Origin: an uncultured Akkermansia sp.
GTDB lineage: Bacteria; Verrucomicrobiota; Verrucomicrobiia; Verrucomicrobiales; Akkermansiaceae
Direction: 5' to 3'
Assembly: GCA_947585525.1 (NCBI GenBank)
Contig: CANPXA010000009.1
Span: 1 to 21,335, forward strand
Length of the DNA: 21,335 nt
A model generated the notes under the pieces. That model ran no database searches and had not been told where the DNA came from. It saw only the letters and a program-made list of their open reading frames with translations. Both the position numbers and the translations under genes were made by a program. Positions within the stretch are counted from its first letter, which is position 1, and each line of letters starts with the position of its first letter. This document shows, one piece after another, positions 1-6,693 of this stretch.

Positions 1-110
1 TCCATGCGTTCCTGCGCTTCGTGGGAGCTGGAGAAAGAATACGCTCTTACGCGAAAGAGCATGCCCGCTATTTCTTCTTTTCGACGTACCCAGTGCGGAG
101 CAATTTTCAT
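1..110 (-). CDS. N-terminal part of an unrecognised small protein, cut by the window edge
   Basis: An open frame of 36 complete codons starts with ATG at 110 and runs leftward off the window. The visible N-terminus begins MKIAPHWVRRKEEIAGMLFR and continues with VRAYSFSSSHEAQERM. It looks like a genuine soluble protein start: no signal peptide or membrane segment, and an alternating hydrophobic/charged pattern. I have a vague memory of uncharacterised proteins that begin with a similar 'M-I-A-P-W-V' sequence, but cannot name a family. No Shine-Dalgarno sequence precedes the ATG. A good sigma70-type promoter (141-169) points into it, which supports it being real. It is divergent from the ferritin-like gene. 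The function is unknown. Confidence 0.6.
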   Translation of the reverse strand, partial: MKIAPHWVRRKEEIAGMLFRVRAYSFSSSHEAQERM

Positions 111-140
111 CACAGAATTAACATGAGGGGAGTTAAAAAA

Positions 141-169
141 AGTTTACTCAGCGCGAGCTTATTTGTCAA
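141..169 (-). promoter_or_regulatory. Sigma70-type promoter for the leftward partial gene
   Basis: On the minus strand TTGACA (164-169) is followed after exactly 17 bp by TAAACT (141-146). The -35 box is perfect and the -10 box matches 4 of 6 bases. The predicted start of transcription near 134 leaves a leader of about 24 nt before the ATG at 110. Confidence 0.55.
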
Positions 170-217
170 GATAGGCGTTAGTTCATTGCCAATTGACGAT
201 AGGAGACATCCGCACGG

Positions 218-236
218 ACGCATGGTAGGGATGCGT
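218..236. repeat. Short inverted repeat upstream of the ferritin-like gene
   Basis: ACGCAT (218-223) and ATGCGT (231-236) form a perfect 6-bp inverted repeat around a 7-base spacer, in the 211-bp gap between the divergent genes. It could be an operator or a small hairpin. I see no convincing -35/-10 pair for the rightward ferritin gene: a TTGACG at 193-198 has no -10 box at the right distance. Confidence 0.3.
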
Positions 237-321
237 TGAATGAGTCCGGAGAAATTTCCTTGGGACACACGTGGAAAGCTGTTTTTGAGGGACGTCGGGG
301 TGTCCGGGAGTCAAAAGAAGT

Positions 322-648
322 ATGCCGGAGTTTACAGATACATTCAGCGGGCTGGCGGCGGAACGGAAGTTGAGCCACAGCGAATTGGTGCGCGCGATCA
401 GGTTCATGATTGCCGCGGAGTTTGAGGCGATTCAACTTTATGAGCAGCTGGCAGAGTCCACGGACAACGAGATGGCGCGCAAGGTGCTGCAAGATATCAC
501 CGAGGAGGAGAAGGAACACGCCGGCGAGTTTCGGCACCTGCTCACGTTGCTTGCGCCCGGTGATGAGGAACACTACGCTGAAGGGAGAGAAGAGGCGGCG
601 GGGTACCTCAAGCCGTTGGTGGACGAGGAAGCTCCGGAGTGTGACTGA
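322..648 (+). CDS. Ferritin-like protein of the encapsulated-ferritin (EncFtn) / mini-rubrerythrin type
   Basis: This 108-residue protein has two predicted long helices (about 18-45 and 48-78) and a short acidic tail, the layout of half-size encapsulated ferritins that dimerise to build a di-iron ferroxidase site. The likely iron ligands are Glu33, Glu63 and His66, in the segments AAEFEAIQLYEQ and TEEEKEHAGEF. Their spacing matches Glu32/Glu62/His65 of characterised EncFtn, with Tyr40 nearby. The likely role is oxidising and handling ferrous iron, or peroxide detoxification, in the cytoplasm. No encapsulin shell gene is visible and the C-terminus (EEAPECD) does not resemble a usual encapsulin-targeting peptide, so cargo status is unproven. 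GGGAG lies 11 nt before the ATG. The gene converges on dnaB with a 32-bp gap and no visible terminator. Confidence 0.8.
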   Translation: MPEFTDTFSGLAAERKLSHSELVRAIRFMIAAEFEAIQLYEQLAESTDNEMARKVLQDITEEEKEHAGEFRHLLTLLAPGDEEHYAEGREEAAGYLKPLVDEEAPECD

Positions 649-680
649 ATGCCCTGTCTAATGCAAAACATCACGGGGGA

Positions 681-2105
681 TCACTCTCCTTCACGAGGTG
701 CACTGCGTTCCGTAAAGCGCATGAGTTCAGCGTTGAAGGAGAGCTCTACATCACCGGTAGGACCATTTCGGTTTTTGGCGAGTACAAGCGTAGCATCAGT
801 TCCGGCATCTTTTCGTTCTTCATCGTCTTCTGCGTAGTAGGCGGAACGATAGAGCAGACCAACCATGTCGGCATCCTGCTCAATGGCGCCGGATTCTCGC
901 AGATCGCTCATCATGGGAAGGCCTTTATTCTTTCCCGTGCGGTTTTCCGGTCCGCGGTTAAGTTGGGCAAGCACGATGATAGGGAGTTTGAGCTCCTTTG
1001 CGAGTCCTTTGAGACCCCCGGAGATTTCAGCAATTTCACGCTCGCGGCTGTTTTGAGCCTGTTTGGTGTGAGAGCGCATCAGTTGGAGGTAGTCGACCCC
1101 AATGGCGCAGAGATCCGGATTTTCTTTACGGATGCGACGTGCTTTAGCCCGAAGCTCGGAGATGGAGATGGCGGCCGTGTCATCGATGATGAGTTGACTG
1201 GACTTATAATCGTCGATTGCTTCGCGAAGGCTTTTCATCTGATCCTTGGTGAGTTTGCCCTGCTTGGAGCGTAACTCCTGTTTGCTCACCCCACTTTTAG
1301 CAAAGAGGAGGCGTTCGACGAGCTGAACGGAAGGCATTTCGCAGGAAAAAACGAGCACGGGCTTTTTGACCTCCAGTACAAGGTGTTCTACCACATTGAG
1401 GAGGAAGGACGTTTTACCCATCGAGGGGCGGGCGGCAATGACAAAGAGTTCGCCGGGCTTGAGACCATTGGTCATGAGATTGAGCTTGGAATAACCGGTT
1501 GTGAGCCCGAGAATGGCTCCGTCCCGGCTCATCATGCGCTCCATGTTGCCCACTGCTTCCTGGATGGCAGATTTGATGTCCCACTTGGCAGTGGGGGAAG
1601 TGCTGTTGCGTATCTGCATGACATCCTGTTCAGCAGAGTCGAGCAGCTCTGTGATGTCCCGTTCCTCCTCATGGGCGTTTTCATGAATTTTGTTGGCAGT
1701 GAGGATCATGCAGCGGCGCACATACTTTTCCTTGAGAATTTGGAAGTGTGCTGAAAAGAGAGCGGTGGAGGTGGCGTAGGTGAGGATGTCCATGAGCCCG
1801 GCGTGACCCCCGACCGTTTCCAACTGTCCGGAGTCGGAGAGCGCTTGGTCGATGGAGGTGATGTCCAAGGGTCTGTTGTCGTCGTACCGGGAGTCAAAAA
1901 TATTCCAGAGCGTGCGGTGGGCCGGGATGTAGAAGAAATCTTCATTTATGCCGTTTTCCCGGCAAAGGCCGATGATGTTGGTGGGGTCAGCCGCCATCAT
2001 GGACAACAAACTCTTCTCAATATTAGGAGCTTGCGGCATCACAACCGGCGTCTCCTTTGAGACCTCTTTCCGGAAATCCGGCTTGCTATTATCAGCCTTA
2101 CTCAT
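681..2105 (-). CDS. dnaB: Replicative DNA helicase DnaB
   Basis: This 474-residue protein is a full-length RecA-type replicative helicase that unwinds DNA at the fork as a hexamer and recruits primase. The N-terminal helical domain spans about residues 25-130. The ATPase domain holds Walker A ARPSMGKT (225-232), the catalytic-glutamate segment SCEMP (254-258), Walker B IGVDYL (335-340), the LAQLNR sensor loop (379-384), QDADMV (410-415) and the arginine-finger region KNRNGPTG (444-451). The length is normal (E. coli DnaB has 471). No Shine-Dalgarno sequence precedes the ATG. A weak candidate promoter would give a very short leader. It is transcribed in the same direction as the upstream hydrolase but separated by 161 bp, so probably independently. 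Confidence 0.97.
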   Translation of the reverse strand: MSKADNSKPDFRKEVSKETPVVMPQAPNIEKSLLSMMAADPTNIIGLCRENGINEDFFYIPAHRTLWNIFDSRYDDNRPLDITSIDQALSDSGQLETVGGHAGLMDILTYATSTALFSAHFQILKEKYVRRCMILTANKIHENAHEEERDITELLDSAEQDVMQIRNSTSPTAKWDIKSAIQEAVGNMERMMSRDGAILGLTTGYSKLNLMTNGLKPGELFVIAARPSMGKTSFLLNVVEHLVLEVKKPVLVFSCEMPSVQLVERLLFAKSGVSKQELRSKQGKLTKDQMKSLREAIDDYKSSQLIIDDTAAISISELRAKARRIRKENPDLCAIGVDYLQLMRSHTKQAQNSREREIAEISGGLKGLAKELKLPIIVLAQLNRGPENRTGKNKGLPMMSDLRESGAIEQDADMVGLLYRSAYYAEDDEERKDAGTDATLVLAKNRNGPTGDVELSFNAELMRFTERSAPREGE

Positions 2106-2119
2106 ACCAACGGGCGCTC

Positions 2120-2148
2120 AGCTTAGCAAGTTCCACGAGAATTGACAA
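2120..2148 (-). promoter_or_regulatory. Weak candidate promoter for dnaB
   Basis: On the minus strand TTGTCA (2143-2148) is followed after 17 bp by TAAGCT (2120-2125). The -35 matches 5 of 6 bases but the -10 only 3 of 6. Transcription would begin about 7 nt before the dnaB ATG, giving an almost leaderless mRNA, which fits the absence of a ribosome-binding site. A promoter further upstream is equally possible. Confidence 0.3.
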
Positions 2149-2180
2149 GCCCGGAGAGGATATCAACGCGATGTTTTTCA

Positions 2181-2199
2181 GTACGTACTTGATATCAAG
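2181..2199. repeat. Two overlapping perfect palindromes upstream of dnaB
   Basis: GTACGTAC (2181-2188) shares its last base with CTTGATATCAAG (2188-2199). Both are perfect palindromes, of 8 and 12 bp. A related half, GATATCAA, recurs at 2159-2166. They lie 76-94 bp upstream of the dnaB start, so they could be a protein-binding site for dnaB control. Chance occurrence in this AT-richer gap cannot be excluded. Confidence 0.4.
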
Positions 2200-2203
2200 G
2201 GGT

Positions 2204-2227
2204 GAAAAATATATTCCCCTCCGGGGA
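2204..2227 (-). terminator. Possible terminator downstream of the GHL10 gene
   Basis: Read on the minus strand, a 5-bp stem TCCCC/GGGGA with a 3-base loop (2215-2227) is followed by the U-rich stretch AATATATTTTT. An alternative pairing of AGGGG (2198-2202) with CCCCT (2216-2220) overlaps it. The stem is short and the U-run interrupted, so this is only a candidate end for the hydrolase (and perhaps nuo) transcript. Confidence 0.35.
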
Positions 2228-2266
2228 TGCTCTAAAAAATACTTAAGATAAACTGAGCAAACAACA

Positions 2267-3697
2267 TCACGGAGCGAGGACGGCGGGGACCCCGCTGTTG
2301 CCACAGGCAGAAATAGGACGTACCGCGATGCGAGAGACCCCATTGAACATCGAAGAAGGGAGCGTGACCGAGCGTCGAGACCCCGGCAAGATACAGAGAG
2401 TTGTCCACTGAGCGCCGCGACGAGCTTGGATAACCCACTTACGGGCGCTTGCATCGGCGGGTTGCCATGAAACGGAGACGCCCCGAGCCGTGTTGGTTGC
2501 CTGAGCTGTGGGCATGGCGGGGCGGGCGGAACCGCACCACGGCATGGCAGGAGGCACGGCGTAGCCGCGGTATCGAGCGGCGAGCTCCTTCTGGACTCCG
2601 CCGCGGTTGGAACCTATGGATCGCCAACTCCAGAAAAGTTGCCCGGAACTTTGGCGAGCCAACTGACGAGCCAGGTCAATCTGGCGCCCTATCTCGGAGG
2701 CGGGGCGGGTACGATCTTCAGAGCTCAGTATGCGTGCGGATGCGATGCCGGGCCAGACGGGTCGACGTGGGTTGATGGAGGACCACCATTGCATGAGGGT
2801 GGGGAAGCTCTGGGGGCTGTCGATGCGCCAGTAGAGCTGGGGGGAGAGGTAATCCACCCAGCCGTTGGCGAGCCATTTGCGGGCATCGCAGGCGAGGTGC
2901 TCGTAGGCATTGACACCGGCGGGGATGCCGGCGGGGACTCCCGGTTTCCAGACACCAAAGGGGCTGATGCCCACGCGTACCCATGGTTTGGAGGCTTTGA
3001 CCGAAGAGTAGAGTCGTTGTACGAAGGAATCAATGGCCGCTCGGCGCCGGGCCGGATTCAAGCCGTCGGCTATATTGTGGTGGGGGGGGTAGGGGTAGAA
3101 ATAGTCGTCAAGGTGTACACCGTCGATGTCATAGCGGCGCACGACATCCATGATAACTTGGAGGACGTGCTGTTGGGCGGCAGAGGATGAGGGATTGAGC
3201 AGGGTGGTGGAGCCGGCTCGTTTGATGAGCTCCGGACGACGGCGGGAAATATGACCGGAGCCGACGGGCTTTCCGCTGACCGTAGCACGGAAGGGATTGA
3301 ACCAGGCATGCAGCTCCAGCCCTCGGCGATGAGCTTCCGAGATGGCGAAGGCGAGGGGATCATATCCCGGGTTGACGCCGGGACCGCTCAGCCAATTGCT
3401 CCAAGGCTCGATGGAGGAGCGATAGAGAGCGTCCGCATTGGGCCGTACCTGAAGAATGATGGCGTTGAGTCGGAGTCGGACGGCGGTATTAAGGATGGCG
3501 AGCAACTCGCTCTGCTGACGGGCGGCTGGGAGACCGGAGGAGGAAGGCCAATCGAGGTTGAAGACGGTGGCGACCCAGGCAGCACGGAATTCTCGGGCGG
3601 GTTCGGCGGCGTTTTCGTGAATGGGTTGCCAAGCTCCCACCATTCCCGCTAGGAGGAGGAAGGGGGCGAAAAGCAGATGGAAGAAGATCCTGCGCAT
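2267..3697 (-). CDS. Secreted glycosyl hydrolase-like protein, GHL10 family (YngK-like)
   Basis: The 476-residue protein starts with a clear signal peptide: MRR, a hydrophobic core FFHLLFAPFLLLAGMVGA, and a likely cut near residue 22. The rest is the GHL10 (DUF187) TIM-barrel-like domain, with the opening motif EFRAAWVATVFNLDWPS (36-52), LQVRPNADALY (82-92), AWFNPFRA (131-138) and the acidic strand end DGVHLDDYFYPYP (192-204). A C-terminal segment from about 395 resembles a small beta-sandwich (Fn3-like). Members act on cell-wall or other polysaccharides outside the cytoplasm; the substrate here is unknown. The ATG at 3697 is chosen over a TTG at 3700 because AAGGAG lies 8 nt before it. It follows nuoN by 23 bp in the same direction and may share its transcript. 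Confidence 0.85.
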   Translation of the reverse strand: MRRIFFHLLFAPFLLLAGMVGAWQPIHENAAEPAREFRAAWVATVFNLDWPSSSGLPAARQQSELLAILNTAVRLRLNAIILQVRPNADALYRSSIEPWSNWLSGPGVNPGYDPLAFAISEAHRRGLELHAWFNPFRATVSGKPVGSGHISRRRPELIKRAGSTTLLNPSSSAAQQHVLQVIMDVVRRYDIDGVHLDDYFYPYPPHHNIADGLNPARRRAAIDSFVQRLYSSVKASKPWVRVGISPFGVWKPGVPAGIPAGVNAYEHLACDARKWLANGWVDYLSPQLYWRIDSPQSFPTLMQWWSSINPRRPVWPGIASARILSSEDRTRPASEIGRQIDLARQLARQSSGQLFWSWRSIGSNRGGVQKELAARYRGYAVPPAMPWCGSARPAMPTAQATNTARGVSVSWQPADASARKWVIQARRGAQWTTLCILPGSRRSVTLPSSMFNGVSRIAVRPISACGNSGVPAVLAP

Positions 3698-3720
3698 CAA
3701 ATGATCTCCTTAGCTCAACT

Positions 3721-5187
3721 TCAGAAAAGAACCGGGAAGATATTGATCACCAAAGGAACGGTTCCGAGAAGGATGATGACAAGAGCAGCGGCGGTGAGCA
3801 CTCCTGTGCAGATCGGCGAGAATGAAACAGGCGACTCATTTTCATCGGGAGTTTCCCAATACATGGCTCGCAAAACCTTGAAGTAATAATAAAAACCGGC
3901 GGCAGCACAAATCACCATCACCACGAGCAACCAGAGGCTTAACCGGTCTCCTCCTCCGTTCATCGTGATTACCACGGAACGGAAGGAAAGCAACTTGGCG
4001 AGGAATCCGGCCGTGAGAGGGACACCCGCCAGCGACGCCAGGCACACCGAGATGAGGAACGACGTGCGGGGATGAGTGCGTCCGAGTCCGCGGAAGACGG
4101 AGATTTCTTCATGTCCGCGGGAGATTCGTAACTGCGACACGGCATAAAAGAGGGCGAGGGTGGCAATTGCGTACGCCACCAAATAGAAGAAGATATCCGG
4201 GGTCATGCTGGAGCGAAGCCCGGTTGCCAGCACGAGGATGAAACCGGCGTGTCCGATGGAGGAGTATCCCAGCAAGCGTTTCATGTTTTGCTGGGGAATA
4301 GCAGCCAAGTTGCCGATGAGCAAGGTGGCTGCCGCCACAACGGTCAGGGTTTGCATGACCGGACGGAGCATGCCGCCGGATACAGCGTGCACCTGCACCA
4401 AGGGCAGAGAGACCAACACCAGCGCCACAAAACCGCCTACCTTGGAGGCTACCGCCAAAAAGGCGGAGATGGGAGTGGGCGCTCCTTGGTAAACATCCGG
4501 AATCCACGTGTGCATGGGGGCAGCTCCGATCTTGAAAAAGACGCCCATAAAGATGAAGGCGAGGGCGAGGAGGAAGCCGGTGCAGAGGTAGGGGTTGGAG
4601 AGGGCTGCCATCTCAAATCGAGGGCTGAGAATAAAGGAGCCGGTGGTGCCGAAGAACCAAGCGGCTCCCATGACGAGGAAACCGGTGCTTACAGCGCCGA
4701 GGATGAGATACTTTACGCCGGCTTCAATGGAGCCTTGATTGCGGCGGAAGTAGCCCGCCATCGCGTAGGAGCAGAGCGTGATGATTTCCAGACTCACGAA
4801 AAGCATGACGAGGTCACGAGCCTGAGTGAGGGCGACGATGCCGGCACATGCCAAGATTGGAAGCACCGTGAACTCCGCCGCTCCATCTTCTTGCGCGCCA
4901 CCGCCCACCGAGGCGTACACCACCGAGCGGTAGTCATAGGCCATGAGCAGGCAAACCACTGTTGCCAAGCACGCCAAGATGCCGTACGAATGAGACCCTT
5001 CCGCAAAGGTCATGCCGCAGGAGACGAGTAACACGCCGACGGCTCCGAGCAACGGATAGACCTTCTTGGAAACCCGTGGAAAAATCACGTCCGCCAAGAG
5101 GAGAACGAGAGCCAGTCCCACCAAGATAAAGACCGGCGTGAATTGCCCCCATGAATACGGGGCGGAGATGAGGTGTGTCGTGCTCAT
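3721..5187 (-). CDS. nuoN: NADH-quinone oxidoreductase subunit N
   Basis: This 488-residue membrane protein is one of the three antiporter-like, proton-pumping subunits of complex I. Around 14 hydrophobic segments are apparent. The channel residues are kept: Glu134 in VSLEIITLCSYAMAGY (TM5), Lys219 in FFKIGAAPMHTWIPDVYQ (TM7), and Lys249 in ASKVGGF (TM8). The protein lies in the inner membrane between NuoM and NuoK. The length is normal (E. coli 485). It follows nuoM by 22 bp. No Shine-Dalgarno sequence precedes the ATG; the leader CCTCACCTCTTCTATTC is nearly all pyrimidine. It is the last nuo gene before the hydrolase. Confidence 0.96.
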   Translation of the reverse strand: MSTTHLISAPYSWGQFTPVFILVGLALVLLLADVIFPRVSKKVYPLLGAVGVLLVSCGMTFAEGSHSYGILACLATVVCLLMAYDYRSVVYASVGGGAQEDGAAEFTVLPILACAGIVALTQARDLVMLFVSLEIITLCSYAMAGYFRRNQGSIEAGVKYLILGAVSTGFLVMGAAWFFGTTGSFILSPRFEMAALSNPYLCTGFLLALAFIFMGVFFKIGAAPMHTWIPDVYQGAPTPISAFLAVASKVGGFVALVLVSLPLVQVHAVSGGMLRPVMQTLTVVAAATLLIGNLAAIPQQNMKRLLGYSSIGHAGFILVLATGLRSSMTPDIFFYLVAYAIATLALFYAVSQLRISRGHEEISVFRGLGRTHPRTSFLISVCLASLAGVPLTAGFLAKLLSFRSVVITMNGGGDRLSLWLLVVMVICAAAGFYYYFKVLRAMYWETPDENESPVSFSPICTGVLTAAALVIILLGTVPLVINIFPVLF

Positions 5188-5209
5188 GAATAGAAGAGGT
5201 GAGGGGTAA

Positions 5210-6679
5210 TCAGACGAGAAGGAAGGGAGCTATGCCGAAGAGCAGGAGGAGAGCTCCCAGCAGGGAGGCGGAGAGGATATCGCTGCAAGAAAGACGGGTA
5301 GCGCGCTCTGTTGCCGGGGAGGGGTCAGCCTCAAAGATGCGACGAATAGCGCGCAGCATATAGACGGCGCTGATGACGAGTCCCCACAGCGCGATGATGA
5401 CCGTGATCTGCACAGGTCCGAGACCCCATGAGCTGCAGCACGCGTCCGTCACGGCAGTTGTCTGAGGAGTCCATCCAGCAAAGCAGGAGAGGAATATGGT
5501 GAACTCACCGGCAAAATTAGCAAGCAGGGGCAGACCGATAGAAGCCATACCTGCCAAGCCAAAGAGGAAGCCAAGCAGGGGGAGCTTGCGGGCGAGGCCG
5601 CCCATAGCGCTGAGCTCCAAAGTGCGAGTTTGTGCTTCGATTTGTCCGTTGAGGAGGAAGAGCATGGAGATGCTCAGACCATGGGCGAGCATGAGGATTG
5701 CCGCTCCTTGGAGAGCGAGGGCATTTGAGGCACCGGAGACCACATAGGCTGCGAAAGCAAGGAAGATGTAACCCATGTGCATGACGGATGAGTTGCCAAG
5801 CATGTTGTCCAAGCGGGACTGAGCGATGGTAACGTATCCTACCCAGAGGATGTTGCCCAGCAGAAGAACGAGGAGAACATTCACCCAACTGCCGAAGAGA
5901 GCCATGCAGTACGGTCCGAAGGCCCATGCGATGGTGAAAAGGCCGTAGAGACCAAACTTCTTGAGCACGCCGGCATGAAGCATGGCGATGGGAGTTGGCG
6001 CACTGGCGTAGGCCGGAGCTGCCCAGGAGTGGAACGGAAAGAGGGAAACAAGCGTGCCGAAGCCAATCAGCAGGAGACCCGATACAAGGGGAGCGGAGAG
6101 GGATATCTGCGCCGTGGCCAGCATAAGCTGAATGCTGCTGAAGTACCAGCAGTGCAGTCCTATGCAGAGAAGAACGAGTCCGGCGAGGAGGACCATGGAG
6201 GCGAGACCGAGGTAGATAGTGGCACGCCAGGCAATGGTTCGGCGTTCTCCACGACCGTAGAAACCGATCATGACGAAGGTGGGGATGAGAGCCAGCTCAT
6301 GAAAGGCGTAGAAGGAGATGATGTGATCGGAGAGGAAGGCTCCGGTGGCGCCGGCGGAGAGAAGAAGGGCAGAAATGCTCCAACTGCGCTCAGCTTGAGG
6401 GGAGGGGGCACGCATCCCGAGAATGGCGGCAAAGGTGACCACCACCGTGAGCAGGAGCATGATCCTGCTGAGCGGGAGTGACAACGTGAATTGAGAGCGC
6501 AGACCGCATATCTCACTGTAACCGTCCATCCCATCACCGTACATGAACATGAGGATGGCAGAGACACCTAGGACGAGGGTGAGGAAGGCACTGACGAGGG
6601 CTGTGGCACGACCCGGAGTACGGAGGAAGCCGATGCAGGCGCTCGCGAGAAGGGGGATGAGGATAAGCCAGATGAGCAT
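5210..6679 (-). CDS. nuoM: NADH-quinone oxidoreductase subunit M, with an altered TM7 motif
   Basis: This 489-residue antiporter-like subunit of complex I has about 14 membrane segments. Glu128 (FYAFHELALIP, TM5), Lys240/Lys241 (HAGVLKKFGLYGL, TM8) and Glu392 (NFAGEFTIF, TM12) are present. However, the usual TM7 segment, K-M-P-x-x-P-L-H-x-W-L-P-D-A-H, reads GTLVSLFPFHSWAAPAY (208-224). By my alignment the essential TM7 lysine is replaced by leucine (about residue 210), and the following LPDAH loop is lost. The cytoplasmic IKR motif is also changed (RLDNMLGNSS, 289-298). The gene sits in the expected place between nuoL (14-bp gap) and nuoN. No Shine-Dalgarno sequence precedes its ATG. The identity is secure, but the proton path may differ from E. 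coli. Confidence 0.93.
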   Translation of the reverse strand: MLIWLILIPLLASACIGFLRTPGRATALVSAFLTLVLGVSAILMFMYGDGMDGYSEICGLRSQFTLSLPLSRIMLLLTVVVTFAAILGMRAPSPQAERSWSISALLLSAGATGAFLSDHIISFYAFHELALIPTFVMIGFYGRGERRTIAWRATIYLGLASMVLLAGLVLLCIGLHCWYFSSIQLMLATAQISLSAPLVSGLLLIGFGTLVSLFPFHSWAAPAYASAPTPIAMLHAGVLKKFGLYGLFTIAWAFGPYCMALFGSWVNVLLVLLLGNILWVGYVTIAQSRLDNMLGNSSVMHMGYIFLAFAAYVVSGASNALALQGAAILMLAHGLSISMLFLLNGQIEAQTRTLELSAMGGLARKLPLLGFLFGLAGMASIGLPLLANFAGEFTIFLSCFAGWTPQTTAVTDACCSSWGLGPVQITVIIALWGLVISAVYMLRAIRRIFEADPSPATERATRLSCSDILSASLLGALLLLFGIAPFLLV

Positions 6680-6693
6680 GGTTGTGAGTCAGG

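Noticed and set aside
178..573. Minus-strand 131-codon frame over the ferritin-like gene
   Set aside because: It is a shadow of the well-supported ferritin-like coding sequence and has no recognisable features.
649..680. Bidirectional terminator between the ferritin-like gene and dnaB
   Set aside because: Convergent genes suggested one, but no stem followed by a T-run is visible in these 32 bp.
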